Shown here piece by piece: positions 61,011 to 64,000 of a stretch of 64,000 nucleotides of DNA. Below the pieces are notes generated by a model, which was given only the letters and a program-made list of their open reading frames with translations, searched no databases and had not been told where the DNA came from. A program made the position numbers and the translations under genes. Within the stretch, counting starts at the first letter, position 1. Each line of letters opens with the position of its first letter. Source of the stretch: Dillenia suffruticosa (taxonomy: Eukaryota; Streptophyta; Magnoliopsida; Dilleniales; Dilleniaceae); assembly GCA_033439265.1 (NCBI GenBank), contig JAVTVX010000012.1:299001-363000 (forward strand), given 5' to 3'.

Positions 61011-61835
61011 TGATGACGATAATGAGCTTGAAAAAATTAGCATCTGTAATGTAGAGAACTAAAGCGGCAGCAATTTGTGAGAAACTTCCTAAATCTAATC
61101 ACCGATAGAATCCAGTAAAAGTTGGAAATCAATGTAGCTTTGTTTCCTGTATCAAATTATCAATGAGCAGCATCTAATTTTGTGATTAAAATGTTCATTT
61201 TCTCATACAACAAACCCTCTTTTGCTCAAACCTGCATGTATACAGTACAGGGAACATGTGAAATTCGATACTCTCGTTTTATCCAAGCAACTCTCTTATT
61301 GAGTTAGCATGATCACTGAATTTACAAAATTATAATACAATAATGTTCGATGGACCAAACAATTCATGGATCAAGTTCTATGTGGTAATTCGGATCAACT
61401 TGTACTGATTAATTCTTAATTAAATTATAAAGTTTATTTTGATTGATTCAAACAAATAGTTAATTAGAATTTGATCAAAGTAAATTGATGTGCACCGTCA
61501 AATAATTTGGTTCATTTGGTATATCTAGCATTATTCATTATAATTCTATGTTAATATCTTGCGAAGAGAATTCCTTTATTTTGGAAAAATCGTTGTTTGT
61601 AAAGTTGGGTTGGTGGGAAGAAGCCTTCAAACCCAAGTAGACGAAAGTGTCATCTTCCCACGTTTCTATTCCTGACACTTTTAAATAAGGGACAATAAAT
61701 TATACATTCTCACACACAAGAGAACATGGTGCGTACATCTCCAATCTTCAAGCAACCTGGTCCAGACTTCTTCACACAGGACAACTTTTGAGTCTAAAAA
61801 GCTTGTTCTAAGATGGAGATGGGGAGTAGAGAAGA
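61011..61835. other. Rhodanese 3' UTR and IQD promoter region
   Basis: No coding sequence. Two out-of-frame ATGs (61813 and 61819) precede the IQD-like start by under 25 bp and could reduce its translation. Confidence 0.35.
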
Positions 61836-62349
61836 ATGGGAACTTCGAGGAATTGGCTTGGCTCCATCAGGAACAAGTTGTTTTTGCCATCTCGTCGTAA
61901 TAGCAGAACCATCATCATTGCACATTCAGAACCAAGACCAAGCACAAACGAGGAAGCAGCATTCATAAAAAACAATGGAGAAGCATCCGGTGATTTATCT
62001 TCGAGTTCCTCCCTGCACCGATCCAGAGATTTCTTAGAAGAAGATATTGCAGCCATCAAAATCCAAGCAATCTTCAGGGGTCATCTTTGTACTTCACTTG
62101 CAACTGTTTACATGATAAATCTTTCTTGGTATACTTCTCAGCTGGCAATGGAACTTCGTAATCACAATCTCCTTTTGGCAGGCAAGACGGGCATATCGGG
62201 CACTGAGAAGCATTGTCAAGATTCAAGCTGTGGCTCGCGGTGTGCAGGTGAGGAGACAAGCTGAAATAGCATTCTATTGTATGCATGCACTGGTCCGCTT
62301 GCAGGTTCGAGTTAGAGCTAGACTGCTCCTTGGCAGGTGTCCTGATTGA
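61836..62349 (+). pseudogene. IQD20-like calmodulin-binding gene, splice frameshift
   Basis: Exon 1 (61836 to about 62087) encodes MGTSRNWLGSIRNKLFLPSR, a Ser-rich stretch, then the first IQ motif IAAIKIQAIFRGHL. Exon 2 (62182-62349) continues ARRAYRALRSIVKIQAVARG, VQVRRQAEIAFYCMHALVRL, then QVRVRARLLLGRCPD and a stop. Together they are a short IQ67-domain protein of 139 residues, ending just after the IQ67 domain like Arabidopsis IQD20 and unlike the 400-residue IQDs. The conserved phase-0 intron follows RGHL, but here the sequence is CATCTTTGTACT: the only GT donor leaves one extra T, so canonical splicing shifts the frame and destroys the second half of the domain. Reading through the intron also ends after about 58 codons. 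One added base in a TTT run, real or from assembly, would explain it. Intact members bind calmodulin and link to microtubules or membranes. Confidence 0.7.
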
Positions 62350-63536
62350 TCTCCTTCGACACCAACTACATAAACTTTGTTTTTCATGTTCTGATTGATC
62401 TCCATGTTTTTCATGTGTCCTGATTTATTTACCGTCTTGTTATTCATGCTTTTCTGATGTTAACTTTTTTTTCTTGATGACATTAAGATCTTCATTAACA
62501 TAAATGAAGATCCTCCATGACCAACTTCTTCCCCCTTTTATTTTTTTATGAATTTGGAGCACCAAGGGCTTACTGTATGCCATGCCTACTCATCTTTCTC
62601 ACCTTTCTCTGGCAATCTTCCTATCAAGAATATGCATGATGTTAAAGAAACTGTTCTTCAGAAACTAATCATTGTTCACCGTTAATATGCATGAGCAGGC
62701 ATAACTAATCATTGTTCATCTTTTGTATCACGAGTTCAATCCATGTTTTCGAGAGCCCAAGCACGACCAACGCATTATGCAAGTGTGACGACTCACTATT
62801 CAAGAATCACACCCCTAGTAAAATGGTGAAGTATCATTTATTTTCGCGGGGAAAAAATAGAGAAGGAAAACTCTAGCATAGCCATCCCTGCTAAGCCACC
62901 AAAATTTCAAGAATCCGCGAACCAATGGCAAAGCACTAGATTTGCAAACTAGGACCACAGAGTATTGCTACCATAGTACTCCATGCTACAACGTTAGTAG
63001 TTTAGTGTATAGATGGTTATTAAGGGAAAGCTTTTCTGTTAAATAAACAATTACAACATCCTTCTACCAACCAAAATACAAAAAGGAAAACATCATAAGT
63101 TTTTATTTAGCTCCAAGTTTTCCTTCTCACCTAATGTCCAAGAACATATTATTGCTTTTGCACAAATTAGCAATCATATCATTACCCCGAGGTAATCCTT
63201 TCATTAAAATCATAAGCATACATCTGCCCATATCATGACATAGGAACAAAATATTTATCTGCTTACAGAAATAAACAAGGGCAAAAAGTTTTTTTTTGGG
63301 GTGGGGGGGGGGGGGGTGGGGGGGGGACTCACTGGAATAATAAGGTAACAACTTTTAACATAAATATATTAAGCAATCAAGAGATAACAGTTAAAGGCAT
63401 CAACAGAACTATAGTTACAAGTTCAAAGAAAAAAGAAAGAAGCCATTGGAAGGAAAAATTTCCTGTACAGAACAATAACATGCATGAAGATGGCCCATAA
63501 TCTGGTCAGTCATACATTACACTCTTCTGCAAACTT
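62350..63536. other. Spacer between IQD-like and kinase genes
   Basis: No gene seen. Includes a long G-rich tract at about 63298-63328. The right end is the 3' UTR of the kinase on the minus strand. Confidence 0.35.
63298..63328. repeat. G-rich homopolymer tract
   Basis: A run of about 29 nearly pure G residues broken by two or three T, preceded by a T-run. It could form G-quadruplexes and is also prone to assembly error. Confidence 0.8.
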
Positions 63537-63965
63537 TCAGTGATGGGCTCTCTTGAGTGCAGCAAAGAACCCGCCAGCACTCTTATCTCTGCACGCCTCC
63601 TCATCAGCGACCTGCTTGAACAAGTTACGAGGTGATAAGATGATGGTATCATTCGATGGACTAAACTTTGATCTTAGTTGATGCCATACCTCCTTGGCTA
63701 ACTGTTGTAGGATTTCTATAATTTCTGAGAAGTTGGGCCTCGAATTTGGATCTTGCTGCCAGCATCTCTCGAGCAATTGTGAGACTTTCGGATTACTATG
63801 CTTGGGAATTGTTGGGCGTAAACCCTGATGGCAATGTCAAAAAATATGAATCGTCATCTACCCTCATTAATTGATGATGCTACTTTCAAAACAATATGGA
63901 AGGATTGATACCTTCTGAACAACACCAACAGCTGCTTGTAATGGGGTCAAATATGAGTATGGGAT
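63537..63965 (-). CDS. STY8/17/46-type protein kinase, C-terminal part
   Basis: Two last exons on the minus strand, 63912-63965 and 63537-63824, encode the end of a Raf-like dual-specificity kinase: [58 protein letters not shown] and a Ser/Lys-rich tail ending [18 protein letters not shown] and RPNFSEI are kinase subdomain XI with its conserved Arg. The tail and the [21 protein letters not shown] wording match the plant ACT-domain kinases STY8, STY17 and STY46, which phosphorylate chloroplast transit peptides. The gene runs off the right end, so catalytic residues and the ACT domain are not in the window. Confidence 0.88.
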
Positions 63966-64000
63966 CTGGAAATCCGTCACAGCATAAAATTGGTTCAGGC

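Noticed and set aside
1-64000. CRISPR arrays, rRNA genes, bacterial operons or organelle-derived segments
   Set aside because: None seen; spaced identical repeats are absent and all genes are nuclear plant genes with introns or of known intronless families.

Overview
This is nuclear DNA of a eudicot plant. Genes are intron-rich with canonical GT/AG junctions, spacers are A/T-rich with CT/GA and AT microsatellites, transposon debris is plant-type (Au-like and other tRNA-derived SINEs, an L1-type LINE, CACTA and Tourist-like elements, LTR remnants with a tRNA-Met primer site), and every recognisable gene belongs to a plant family. Genus cannot be read from the sequence. A woody rosid would fit the gene and repeat style, but that is a guess.

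Layout. 1-11.8 kb: a tandemly duplicated block holding a broken class I chitinase (2986-4059), an intact-looking class I chitinase (5503-7438) and a NAC transcription factor (9030-10450, minus). The NAC upstream region (10672 to about 11770) recurs at the left edge (1 to about 1105), so a second NAC copy probably lies just outside the window. 11.8-24 kb: two intronless DUF241 genes (14876-15793 and 21669-22619) separated by an LTR remnant, a CACTA-type element and SINEs. 24.5-36 kb: an IST1-like ESCRT gene (plus) converging on an 11-exon DHHC palmitoyltransferase closest to PAT10 (minus). 36.2-40 kb: a SINE and a decayed LINE. 45.8-49.3 kb: a CHX-type cation/H+ antiporter. 50.5-51.1 kb: a small CRAL-TRIO (SEC14) gene with an apparent one-base frameshift at its splice junction. 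51.2-56.7 kb: a transposon nest (Tourist-like MITE, internally deleted LTR element with an inserted SINE, LINE tail). 58.3-61 kb: a plastid single-domain rhodanese like SEN1/DIN1. 61.8-62.3 kb: an IQD20-like calmodulin-binding gene, also with a one-base problem at its conserved intron. 63.5 kb to the end: the 3' end of a STY8/17/46-type ACT-domain kinase (minus).

From memory of Arabidopsis, DUF241, IST1-like, SEC14, SEN1 and STY17 genes cluster around At4g35660-At4g35780, while IQD20, PAT10 and DUF241 genes sit at At3g51380-At3g51410. The window therefore looks like the less-fractionated ancestor of two Arabidopsis duplicate segments; this needs a synteny search. The genes do not form a pathway; they are ordinary neighbours (defence, transcription, membrane traffic, ion transport, signalling). 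No clearly new biological system was found. The most interesting points are the chitinase whose second catalytic glutamate position is Ala, the two one-base splice-junction lesions, and several mobile elements whose target-site duplications can be read directly.
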